From Bdellovibrionales bacterium (lineage in GTDB: Bacteria > Bdellovibrionota > Bdellovibrionia > Bdellovibrionales > UBA1609): DNA of 8,046 bases. Position 1 is the first letter of the stretch; each line of letters begins with the position of its first letter. Below are positions 1 to 6,757 of the stretch, piece by piece. Position numbers and translations under genes: made by a program. The DNA lies in the NCBI GenBank assembly GCA_020435025.1, contig JAGRAG010000369.1, positions 1 through 8,046 on the forward strand, written 5' to 3'. Below the pieces are notes generated by a model. That model worked only from the letters and a program-made list of their open reading frames with translations, made no database searches and was not told the origin of the DNA.

Positions 1-11
1 AAACAAGGTGG

Positions 12-48
12 GCAGCAGCGCTGCTCGCTTTGCGAGCAGCGCACCACC
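12..48. repeat. GC-rich perfect hairpin, REP-like
   Basis: Bases 18-28 and 32-42 form a perfect 11-bp inverted repeat around a TTT loop. A flanking GGTGG (7-11) can also pair with CCACC (44-48) across an uneven internal loop. Bases 14-25 are a separate perfect 12-bp palindrome that would compete with the main stem. No T-run follows directly on either strand, so it does not look like a standard intrinsic terminator. It is far more GC-rich than its surroundings, as expected of a REP-type intergenic element or the 3' end structure of a gene lying off the left edge. The rest of 1-197 shows no convincing gene. Confidence 0.55.
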
Positions 49-197
49 CAAACTCGCTTTTGAACGGTGTTGAGGAGTCACAAATGTAACGAAGGAATTC
101 ATCCGCACGGAAAGAGGGCTATTCGTACGCGAAATGCCTTGAAAAAACTGAAGGATTTAAATTGTAGAGAAGTCGTTTGGAGCTTGGGCCGCTATTG

Positions 198-1094
198 TTA
201 CTTTCTTGCTAAGGTAATGATTCGATCTTTCACTTCTAGTACCAAAACTGTAACATCCCTTTGTAGCTCTTTTCCAGATCCATGCTTTTCAATTTGATAA
301 TGAATTTCATTTCTAAGCTTATGAACCCCATTGCGAGGGCTCTCTTTAATGGTACGCAAAAGGCGATCGACACCAAAACTTTCCCCGTCAAGATTTTGAG
401 CTTCAACAGCTCCACGACTGCACAAGATCAACCGATCTCTCGGATTGAGTCTTTGCACTTGAGTCTTCATGATCAATTTATTGCCGCTACGTAATGCTTC
501 TGTCGTCGGCTCAAAGACAGATATCTTCCCCGAGGAATCGTCCTGGTGAAAGATATATAGTTCTCCAGCTAAACTGTACTTTAAATCATATGTGCGCCGG
601 TCGACCACTCCATAAAAAATATCCGTCTGATCTCCAATTTGCGTGGAAGGCAAAAGCTCTTCAGCCATATCACTAAGAACCTGACTTGGTTCAGCTCCAC
701 GACGAGCCTCCATCTGTCCCGTTAGTTTTAGCAAAACGGAGAGTAATAAAGCAGACATCGCGTAGCCAGAAGAACTAGCCAAAATCAAACTAAAACGGTT
801 AGGATCTTGATGTTCAAAAAGATCGTAATAGTCTCCGCCGCGGACAGAACTGGGAGAATATTTAGTACTCACTTCGAAACCTTGAATGTGAGGAAGTTCG
901 GTCGGCACTAGTCTTTGTTGGATGACGTGGGCCATCTCAATCTCTTTATTAAGACTGCCAATAAGATGCTCGAGGCGTTTATTCACCCTCGCTAATTCGG
1001 AGCGATAGGTAGCCAGGTCCTTTTCCCTTTCTGCCACCTCCAATTCGAGCTCAAGAACACGTTTTTTTAAATCACCAGGAACATCATCTCGCAT
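198..1094 (-). CDS. PP2C-family SpoIIE/RsbU-like protein, probable pseudophosphatase
   Basis: This is a 298-residue soluble protein. Residues about 8-55 are rich in Glu, Lys, Arg and Leu and look like a coiled coil. They lead into the QQRLVP linker (59-64) typical of RsbU/SpoIIE-type serine phosphatases that control partner-switching anti-sigma systems. The PP2C fold is recognisable: GGDYYD at 86-91, SSGYAMSALLLS at 108-119, RGAVEAQN at 227-234 and RDVTVLVLEV at 279-288. Only the GGDYYD aspartates are clearly retained. The Asp of the usual ADVSGHG is Ser107, the Asp of TDG is Arg227, the first Asp of the final DDxT is Arg279, and the usual NAGH is LAGE (175-178). This suggests a catalytically dead protein that works by binding. 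The ATG at 1094 is the only ordinary start codon after an in-frame stop, and no good Shine-Dalgarno precedes it. The gene is divergent from the SirB1-like gene. The family call is strong; the loss of activity is inferred. Confidence 0.85.
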   Translation of the reverse strand: MRDDVPGDLKKRVLELELEVAEREKDLATYRSELARVNKRLEHLIGSLNKEIEMAHVIQQRLVPTELPHIQGFEVSTKYSPSSVRGGDYYDLFEHQDPNRFSLILASSSGYAMSALLLSVLLKLTGQMEARRGAEPSQVLSDMAEELLPSTQIGDQTDIFYGVVDRRTYDLKYSLAGELYIFHQDDSSGKISVFEPTTEALRSGNKLIMKTQVQRLNPRDRLILCSRGAVEAQNLDGESFGVDRLLRTIKESPRNGVHKLRNEIHYQIEKHGSGKELQRDVTVLVLEVKDRIITLARK

Positions 1095-1100
1095 CCAATT

Positions 1101-1129
1101 ATTGTTCCCAGCACGACACTTGATGTCAA
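1101..1129 (-). promoter_or_regulatory. Candidate sigma-70 promoter of the PP2C-like gene
   Basis: On the minus strand a consensus -35 TTGACA (1129-1124) is followed after exactly 17 bases by AACAAT (1106-1101), which matches 4 of 6 bases of the -10 consensus. The expected transcription start, about 7 bases further on, falls at or next to the A of the ATG at 1094. If real, the message would be leaderless, which fits the lack of a clear Shine-Dalgarno. This rests on motif matching only. Confidence 0.4.
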
Positions 1130-1200
1130 CATAGAGTTTACGCCACTGTGTGACAGCCGGAAGCTTGAAAAACTTTCAGCCCAAGTCTAACTTCAAAGTT

Positions 1201-2070
1201 ATGTTTGAATCTAGAATGACATGGGAAAAACTGAAGTTAGAATTAGACCTTCTTGGCACGGAGAGTCCAACTTCACTTTTGCCTCTCATCTTCGGAACTA
1301 ACTCTTTTCTTTTACCCAGTGAGTCTTTCACAAAACTTTTCCAACAGCTGTCTTTTATGAATTTTGAGGCGGCCAATTTTTGTAAGGCCATTTCCGAAGA
1401 AGAAAGAATTCACTCTCTCAATCAATTCTTTTTTAACCAATTGAACTTCTCAATTCAGATACCTTCTGGCAGCGAGGGAGACATTCAAACTCTTTTGATT
1501 CCCGATTTCTTTGAAACCCGTCAAGGTCATCCACTTCTAGTAGGTCTGACGTACACCCATTTCGCAGCTCAATTAGATCTTCCCATTTACTTAACCTCGA
1601 CACACATGCCTCATATTTTAAAATGGGTACGAGGAGAAAAGAAAACAACCTTTATCGACATGACCTCGGGTGGACAGCATTTGAAATTAGATCAAATTCT
1701 CGAACTCTATAACAACCCCACAAACCCTGCCGTCAGTGATCCGCTGAGTTTTGAAATACTGCCCTCAAGAACGGTTTTGACTTGTTATTTGGAACTTCTT
1801 TTAGATTATTTCGACCCCAAACTCTGTGCCTTTAGTGAAGTCGATATCCTAAATATCCTAATAAGTCTGCGACCCAGTCACTTGAAGTACCTTGCCCGAC
1901 GTGCCCTAGTTTACAAAGAGCAGGGTCAATTCAAGTTGGCACTTCAAGATTTTAAACGCTATTTTTCATTCATTGACCGCAACTCAGCTGCTCCTGAACT
2001 AAAAATGGCGTTTTATGAAGTACAAGCCCTTTGCACTTTACCTCATGAAGACTTTCGCACCTTCCACTAA
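1201..2070 (+). CDS. SirB1-like protein: transglutaminase-like fold plus TPR tail
   Basis: From the ATG at 1201 the product is 289 residues, close to the roughly 270 of E. coli SirB1 (UPF0162). The segment RQGHPLLVGLTYTHFAAQ at 107-124, followed by LDLP, matches the SirB1 pattern of KRQG, a helix and RLDLP. It is followed by a His (138) and by FIDMTSGG (151-158), which corresponds to the family's IxPFNG stretch. Residues about 227-258 (LARRALVYKEQGQFKLALQDF) resemble the TPR-like repeat at the end of SirB1. As in other family members, no clear transglutaminase Cys precedes the His, so protease or transglutaminase activity is doubtful and the biochemical role is unknown. No signal peptide or membrane segment is seen. 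The frame is also open from a GTG at 1150; I prefer 1201 because alignment length fits better, although neither start has a clear Shine-Dalgarno. It ends 18 bases short of the convergent transporter gene. Confidence 0.72.
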   Translation: MFESRMTWEKLKLELDLLGTESPTSLLPLIFGTNSFLLPSESFTKLFQQLSFMNFEAANFCKAISEEERIHSLNQFFFNQLNFSIQIPSGSEGDIQTLLIPDFFETRQGHPLLVGLTYTHFAAQLDLPIYLTSTHMPHILKWVRGEKKTTFIDMTSGGQHLKLDQILELYNNPTNPAVSDPLSFEILPSRTVLTCYLELLLDYFDPKLCAFSEVDILNILISLRPSHLKYLARRALVYKEQGQFKLALQDFKRYFSFIDRNSAAPELKMAFYEVQALCTLPHEDFRTFH

Positions 2071-2088
2071 AGCCCCCAGCAAAGGTTT

Positions 2089-3738
2089 TTAATGAAATGC
2101 TTCAGATATGCTAAAAGTATGTGTCTGAATTTGATTTAAAGAAATTAAAAGTTCACGACAAAAAAGTGTCGGCCCATTTTCAGCTTTGGTTTCTAAATCT
2201 TTCATCGTTTTTAAATACTGTTCTTCGAGCAGCTGACTGTGCTCTTTCATAAGTCCCAAATCCACTTTTCCAGAAATCCCATGAGAAATACTTGTGAACT
2301 CTGCAAAGACCATTTCATAATAGGAAAGAACATTTTCAAAGTAACTCTGAATTTTTTTGAAACTAGAGAGGTCATTCTTTTCGCCCTTTTTGTTTGCCTC
2401 TTCTAAATTGCAAACAATCGACTTACAATGATCAGCAATCGATTCCAAATCATGCACCATTCGAGAAAGAGCCTTGAGCTTGTGTCCCTGACTGGAAGAG
2501 AGGTTCACTTCGAGCAGCTTTGTAATGAATAGAGACACTTCGCTTTTGATGTTATCAGTAATCTGTTCATACTTAACAATTCTCTGGGTCACCGAAGCTG
2601 ACGCATGATCAAAAATAACCTCTTTGGTCATCATAAGTAAGCTTTCGATCATTGCAGCTAACTTCATCGTTTCTTGGCTAGCAAGATTCAACCCTAAAAC
2701 AGGTGAAACTTGCAAGCTCTGCCCTATCAATTTTAATTTTTGAGATTCTTTGGGGCGACTTTTTTCCAGACGATCTAAAAAGAGCTTTCGAACAGGCCCA
2801 ATTAAAACAGCAAACAAACAAGCCAGAATTCCATTATAAATCAATACAAACGCTGGGAGAAAAAAAACATCTTTTCTTAAAAAAGACCAAGATAACATTT
2901 GGCTGTTTTCCACTGCAAATACGATCGTTTTCAGGACAGAGTAAAGTGTGTCGAAAAAAACAAGAGTGATTAATCCCATAATGGTATGTGCAATCAATAA
3001 ATAGGACTGCCCTAGCCTTGCCCTCCAACTCACCGACCAACTTTCTGTTAATGCCGGAACCACAGACCCTATCTGCACAGCGACCACAGAAAGCAGCGCC
3101 AACTTCTCTCCAATAAGTCCAGTCATAACTAAAACCATGATCAAAGCCACCATCGCGACACTGGAACGAACAACGATAGTTAAGGCAAAGAAGATCCCTA
3201 AAATTGGCCAAAACTGAGTCCAACTCCCATTGATTTTTAATGAAAAGGTCAACAGAGTCGACATAGGAATGAGAATTTGTATAAGCCACTGTCCTAACAT
3301 AAGAAGACCCAGGGCAAATAATAAGTGGCCAAAGGTAGCAAGTCGTTCCCGAGAAGAATAAATTTTTAAAAAGACTCCCATCACGAGAAAAAAGAGTGTG
3401 GCCATTTTCCAATTAAGCACAAATAACCAAAGAACAAAGGTCGAACCTAAATTCGCTCCAAGAATAAATCCAATTAATTGTGAGAGACTAAAAACACCAG
3501 ATGTTGCATAGCTACTTGCCATCAAGCTCGTACTCAACCTGGACTGAATAAAAAATGAAGAAATGATTCCGGAACTCACGGAAGAATACGTTGAATGCAT
3601 TCCTCCAATCGCTTTAAAAATAAGATTCTCTCCAAGTTGCTGGAGAGCTTCTGATAAAAATCGCAATCCAATTAAAAATAGCGCTAAACCGCCAGCAATG
3701 GCGAGCAACATCGATAAATAGGGGTCTTCAACTGTCAC
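2089..3738 (-). CDS. Na/Pi-cotransporter family membrane protein with PhoU-like C-terminal domain
   Basis: The product has 549 residues, the usual size for bacterial NptA/YjbB-like proteins. The N-terminal half (about 8-320) is strongly hydrophobic with some eight or nine membrane segments. It starts with the family's GGLALFLIGLRFLSEALQQL (16-35). The C-terminal half (about 350-549) is soluble, helical and PhoU-like. The family has two inverted repeats, each with a QSSSATT-type and a GANIGTT-type motif. Here the first pair reads QSRLSTS (65-71) and GANLGST (94-100), while the second is eroded to RSSVAM (191-196) and VQIGSVV (221-227). Family membership is secure, but sodium-coupled phosphate transport is not, because the substrate-site motifs have diverged. 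The start is GTG at 3738 with a good AGGAG five bases upstream. It lies 62 bases after rsmJ on the same strand and is probably the last gene of that operon. Confidence 0.8.
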   Translation of the reverse strand: MTVEDPYLSMLLAIAGGLALFLIGLRFLSEALQQLGENLIFKAIGGMHSTYSSVSSGIISSFFIQSRLSTSLMASSYATSGVFSLSQLIGFILGANLGSTFVLWLFVLNWKMATLFFLVMGVFLKIYSSRERLATFGHLLFALGLLMLGQWLIQILIPMSTLLTFSLKINGSWTQFWPILGIFFALTIVVRSSVAMVALIMVLVMTGLIGEKLALLSVVAVQIGSVVPALTESWSVSWRARLGQSYLLIAHTIMGLITLVFFDTLYSVLKTIVFAVENSQMLSWSFLRKDVFFLPAFVLIYNGILACLFAVLIGPVRKLFLDRLEKSRPKESQKLKLIGQSLQVSPVLGLNLASQETMKLAAMIESLLMMTKEVIFDHASASVTQRIVKYEQITDNIKSEVSLFITKLLEVNLSSSQGHKLKALSRMVHDLESIADHCKSIVCNLEEANKKGEKNDLSSFKKIQSYFENVLSYYEMVFAEFTSISHGISGKVDLGLMKEHSQLLEEQYLKTMKDLETKAENGPTLFCRELLISLNQIQTHTFSISEAFH

Positions 3739-3800
3739 TCAAACTCCTGGAGTCTCCCGACGTCCCCGTCTTTGGTCATCTAATAATACTACACCATCTC

Positions 3801-4577
3801 TCATTTTCCAGACAAGTAGATGTCATAGCGAACCGACTTTCCCGGAAAACTTAGAGAAGGCTTCCTTAACAGAGGCTCCGCTGACGGAGGCCTTTTAACA
3901 ACTACTCTCTGGCGAGCCATCTTAAGTGCTTGATTTAACACTTCTTCCATCTCTTCAGTTTCGTTTGGAATAATAAAAGCTTGTAAGACCTGCATGTTTT
4001 TTTTAGAAAGAGCCGTCTTTTTCTTTGTCGGATACATGGGATCATAAAAAATAAGGTCATAAGATAGCGGCTCGGCCTTATGCAAATACTCAAGGGCCTC
4101 ACACTGCTCAATCTGCAATTGGTTCTTAATCAACAGACCAATGTCTAAATCTAAATGGGCCCGTCGAACTCCATCTTCTAAAAGTTTATATACGATGGGA
4201 TGACGCTCCAGAGCTGTTACGTGAAGTCCATACAGCAACATCGTAAAAGCGTCGGTCGCAAAACCGGCAGTTAAATCTAATGCGGTTTTAGGTTGCGCAG
4301 ATAAACCCAATGCTTTGGCAAACAACTGCTTTTTACCCAGCCCTTGCCTTCGCCTATGATTCATCTGCGGGCTAGAAAAATCCACTTTTACATAAGGGCC
4401 TACGGAATTCCTTGGAACAACAAGCTTTAGTTCTTGCTCAGACCAAACCAAATTTGGGCAATTATCAATCAGTCGATCACTTTCATAAAACGATGGGATC
4501 TGCTCCCTAACCCATCTCAAAAGTTCGTGTGGAGGTGCTTGCTCCGAAACAAAAACATAGGGACTCTCTACACCCAT
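3801..4577 (-). CDS. rsmJ: 16S rRNA (guanine1516-N2)-methyltransferase RsmJ
   Basis: A 258-residue class I SAM-dependent methyltransferase in the RsmJ (YhiQ) family, which methylates N2 of G1516 in helix 45 of 16S rRNA using free 30S subunits in the cytoplasm. The family signatures appear in order: VDF (65-67), HRRRQGLGKKQLFAKALG (74-91), the SAM-binding LDLTAGFATDAF (100-111), ERHP (124-127), LLEDG (132-136), the catalytic-loop DPMYP followed by KKKTAL (179-190), VVVKRP (225-230) and a C-terminal YDIY (251-254). Length matches the E. coli protein (about 250). The N-terminal 60 residues are the least conserved, as is usual. The ATG start overlaps the end of the menA-like gene by 10 bases, which suggests coupling; the Shine-Dalgarno is weak. 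Its place between quinone genes and a transporter looks like operon sharing, not a functional link. Confidence 0.93.
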   Translation of the reverse strand: MGVESPYVFVSEQAPPHELLRWVREQIPSFYESDRLIDNCPNLVWSEQELKLVVPRNSVGPYVKVDFSSPQMNHRRRQGLGKKQLFAKALGLSAQPKTALDLTAGFATDAFTMLLYGLHVTALERHPIVYKLLEDGVRRAHLDLDIGLLIKNQLQIEQCEALEYLHKAEPLSYDLIFYDPMYPTKKKTALSKKNMQVLQAFIIPNETEEMEEVLNQALKMARQRVVVKRPPSAEPLLRKPSLSFPGKSVRYDIYLSGK

Positions 4578-5623
4578 AAAAGGTAACCAAATCCCACCAA
4601 AACAAGAAAGTGCAACTTAACTCCTTCATAACGCAAACCCCTTAATGAAGAAGATAACGGAGATGGACATTTCTGCAATCGTCGAAAAATCCGATAGGCC
4701 AAGAATCCGGGGAAAACCCATATCCACAAAGAAGTCCACGAAGAACCCAAAGCCATGCTGCTCCACCCAACCATCGGAATGGTCAGCCCGACCATAAACA
4801 GCAGGGCCCTACGTGCCCCATCAAAGCCCATTTTTCCAGCCCAGTTGGGAGAACCTAAATGGTGATCTGAAAAAAGCGTTTCGAAGTGTTTCAACAGCAA
4901 AGAAAAACCCGCTAAATATCCAGCGCAAGTTCCCACCACAACTAAATTATAATAATTTGTTATTTGTAATACCATTTGCGTTCCATAAAACAACAAAGGC
5001 CCATAACATAAAAAAACAGCCAATGTTGTTAACTCAGCTCTTCGCAAAGAAGCTCCTCCCCATAACAAAAAAATCAAAATGATAGAAGAAACCAAGGCCA
5101 CATAAAACAAAGGAAGACCCACCTTTATTACCAGTGGCAAAGCCATCAACAAGCCACAGGCCAAACTGAATAAACCCAACACTTTAATCTGATACGCTGG
5201 CAAGATACCTTCTTGAATAAGACGAGTTCCCGCCGATCTATAGATTCTATCGAAACCACTAAAGTGATCTTTGTAATCATGTATAGCATGTACCCCCACA
5301 TTAATAAAAAACAATGAGGTGAGTAATAGTGCGAGAACTCCCCCATCAAACTCTCCGAACTCCACCCACTTTGCAAATGAAAGAAAAAGAACAGGAGCTG
5401 CAACTAGCGAGAATAAGGACCCACGACTAAGCTTACGTGTAATATCAAAAAAAGAAGCCTGAATCTTATCTGTCGACTTAATTTCGAAAGTGACTTTATT
5501 AGTAGACCATTCCGTATTGAGAGACTTAATGGGGATGGCCCTTAAGGAATCTGAAAAGCGACCACTCATATGTGCCTTAAACTCCTTTGTACCCTTTTGA
5601 AGAGTGACAAATTCAACACTCAC
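4568..5623 (-). CDS. menA: UbiA/MenA-like membrane prenyltransferase
   Basis: A 351-residue protein with about nine membrane segments from residue 68 to the end, the UbiA superfamily layout. These enzymes transfer a polyprenyl chain to an aromatic acceptor; in MenA this is 1,4-dihydroxy-2-naphthoate. The first Asp motif is HDYKDHFSGFD (115-125), then AGTRLIQEG (131-139), matching MenA NDYxDxxxGxD...R except that Asn is His. The second motif, normally NNxRDxxxDxxxGKxTLAxxLG, reads KHFETLFSDHHLGSPNWAGKMG (245-266): the last Asp (253) and GKMG are kept but the RD pair is ET. Residues 1-60 form an unusual polar N-terminal extension of unknown role. The GTG start (5623) overlaps the stop of the polyprenyl synthase gene as GTGA, with GGAG nine bases upstream. 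MenA activity is inferred from neighbours supplying a polyprenyl donor and a DHNA-CoA-type thioesterase; another aromatic acceptor is possible. Confidence 0.75.
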   Translation of the reverse strand: MSVEFVTLQKGTKEFKAHMSGRFSDSLRAIPIKSLNTEWSTNKVTFEIKSTDKIQASFFDITRKLSRGSLFSLVAAPVLFLSFAKWVEFGEFDGGVLALLLTSLFFINVGVHAIHDYKDHFSGFDRIYRSAGTRLIQEGILPAYQIKVLGLFSLACGLLMALPLVIKVGLPLFYVALVSSIILIFLLWGGASLRRAELTTLAVFLCYGPLLFYGTQMVLQITNYYNLVVVGTCAGYLAGFSLLLKHFETLFSDHHLGSPNWAGKMGFDGARRALLFMVGLTIPMVGWSSMALGSSWTSLWIWVFPGFLAYRIFRRLQKCPSPLSSSLRGLRYEGVKLHFLVLVGFGYLLWV

Positions 5624-6558
5624 TTATTTTCTCTCCAATAAAGAAGTTGAGGAAGCTTTCTTAGGTCCGTTAAAAGTCCTATCTGATCACTGCTTAAAAA
5701 AGTCCCTAGCTGTTCAAGGTAATGTTCATAAAGCGCCATTTGTCTTTCATTAAAAGCGTCAAAGTGATGGAGTTTCTCTTCGAAAAAATCTTTTCCGATG
5801 ACTTCATAAATCTCGTCGAGCGTTTCGCATTTTCTAAATTGAGACTTTTTAGAGTCAGGCACCCCTTCTAATAAAAATGCTGAAAACGAATTCATATATC
5901 CGGATTTAAGATCACCCAATATGGCTTTTTTTTCGTAATTTCTCACATCGTAGTCCAAAAGATCATCACTCCGCTGAAACAATAAACCTAATATTGTTCC
6001 CATTTCACTAAGTGTTTCATGAAGCTCGTCTTCATATTTTTCCAAAACGATAAAAGGACTTCTTAAACACCATTTAAACAACGATGCCGTTTTTAGATGA
6101 TGGACCTGGTCAAGCTGCGCTAACTGCACACTCCAGTCATTCACTAAAGAATCTTGTATCCATTCCCCTTCTAGCAAATCGGAAATAATCTCTGAAGTAT
6201 ATTGGATCAAACGCACATTGCCATAGCTCGATAAGTTCACCATCACTCTTGCTAACAAATAGTCACCAGCTAGCACAGCGTACTCTGGCGTATACTTTAG
6301 CCAAGCCGCTGGTTTGCTTCTCCGTAAATGGGATCGATCCACCAAATCATCATGCAACAGTGAGGCATTGTGAATAAACTCTATAGTTTGGCTAAGCAAA
6401 AGAATTTGGCGCTCTTCCAAACCTAAATGCTTTGAAATACGCCGGATCAATTTTGAACGAAACCCTTTACCATGGGAGAAAAGGTCATCATAAAGAAGAT
6501 TTAATTTTGGCAGATAGGATGGAAAATCTTTAGCATCATAAATTTTAACGTCAGCCAT
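5620..6558 (-). CDS. Trans-polyprenyl diphosphate synthase (long-chain, quinone side chain)
   Basis: A 312-residue soluble, all-helical isoprenyl diphosphate synthase. It condenses isopentenyl diphosphate onto an allylic primer to build the side chain used by the prenyltransferase encoded directly downstream. Visible motifs are GKGFRSKL (30-37, usual GGKRLRP), the first Asp-rich motif DDLVD (70-74) with RR at 79-80, LAGDYLLAR (96-104), HLKTASLF (154-161) and the second Asp-rich motif FQRSDDLLD (194-202). Small Ala65 and Ser66, five and four residues before DDLVD, argue for a long-chain product. The usual GxDLxxGKxTLP after the second motif is GDLKSGYMNSFS (215-226), an oddity. The frame extends to a TTG at 6663, but I prefer the ATG at 6558. 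The extra 35 residues match nothing in the family, a promoter lies inside them, and AGGAGAGG lies upstream of the ATG. Exact chain length, and hence symbol (ispB, hepT, idsA), cannot be read. Confidence 0.88.
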   Translation of the reverse strand: MADVKIYDAKDFPSYLPKLNLLYDDLFSHGKGFRSKLIRRISKHLGLEERQILLLSQTIEFIHNASLLHDDLVDRSHLRRSKPAAWLKYTPEYAVLAGDYLLARVMVNLSSYGNVRLIQYTSEIISDLLEGEWIQDSLVNDWSVQLAQLDQVHHLKTASLFKWCLRSPFIVLEKYEDELHETLSEMGTILGLLFQRSDDLLDYDVRNYEKKAILGDLKSGYMNSFSAFLLEGVPDSKKSQFRKCETLDEIYEVIGKDFFEEKLHHFDAFNERQMALYEHYLEQLGTFLSSDQIGLLTDLRKLPQLLYWRENK

Positions 6559-6599
6559 CGACCTGCCCTTCCCTCTCCTACAACCTAGACCAAGAACGT

Positions 6600-6627
6600 G
6601 TTTTAGCAGAATGACTATGCCTGTCAA
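6600..6627 (-). promoter_or_regulatory. Promoter of the polyprenyl synthase-menA-rsmJ operon
   Basis: On the minus strand a perfect -35 TTGACA (6627-6622) is followed after 16 bases by TAAAAC (6605-6600), 4 of 6 with the -10 consensus. Transcription would start near 6593, giving a leader of about 35 bases that carries AGGAGAGGG before the ATG at 6558. This supports the shorter start of the synthase, since the longer TTG-started frame would place the promoter inside its coding sequence. The promoter probably drives the three overlapping genes and perhaps the transporter after rsmJ. Confidence 0.5.
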
Positions 6628-6692
6628 GTTCCAATATACTGCAAAAAGGTAGGGGATTTTCAATATTTATAGGAGAGATTGTTTATTTTAGC

Positions 6693-6698
6693 TATAAT
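6693..6698 (+). promoter_or_regulatory. Candidate -10 element for the HisKA/receiver/thioesterase transcript
   Basis: A perfect TATAAT sits 60 bases before the ATG at 6758, in an AT-rich divergent intergenic region. I see no good TTGACA-like -35 at 16-18 bases upstream, so an activator or a weak promoter is possible. The expected leader of about 53 bases includes the inverted repeat at 6714-6731. Confidence 0.35.
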
Positions 6699-6713
6699 TT
6701 TCATAGAGTTAGA

Positions 6714-6731
6714 GTTCAAAATTCATTGAAC
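6714..6731. repeat. Short inverted repeat in leader, possible operator
   Basis: GTTCAA (6714-6719) and TTGAAC (6726-6731) form a perfect 6-bp inverted repeat around six bases. It lies between the TATAAT box and the start of the HisKA-like gene, where a regulator could bind. The element is short and AT-rich, so chance is a real alternative. Confidence 0.25.
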
Positions 6732-6757
6732 GAAATATATTTAGGAACGCTACATTC

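Noticed and set aside
1..102. Minus-strand frame from an ATG at 102 running open to the left edge (34 codons)
   Set aside because: No Shine-Dalgarno, much of it is the GC-rich hairpin, and the translation shows no family features; the window ends before it can be tested.
67..297. Plus-strand frame of 76 codons from a TTG at 67
   Set aside because: It starts at a TTG without support, overlaps the 3' end of the well-supported PP2C-like gene antisense, and its product resembles nothing I know.
2059..2090. Possible terminator between the convergent SirB1-like and transporter genes
   Set aside because: ACCTT and AAGGT can pair before TTTTT, but the stem is only 5 bp with an 18-base loop, too weak to call.
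2834..3412. 192-codon frame on the minus strand inside the transporter gene
   Set aside because: It is a shifted reading of the hydrophobic transporter coding sequence, with a composition rich in Cys, Ser and Phe and no domain, and the main frame has clear family motifs over the same bases.
3786..3815. Possible promoter TTGTCT-18-TAGTAT before the transporter gene
   Set aside because: Each box matches only 4 of 6 bases, and the 62-base gap after rsmJ is compatible with simple cotranscription.
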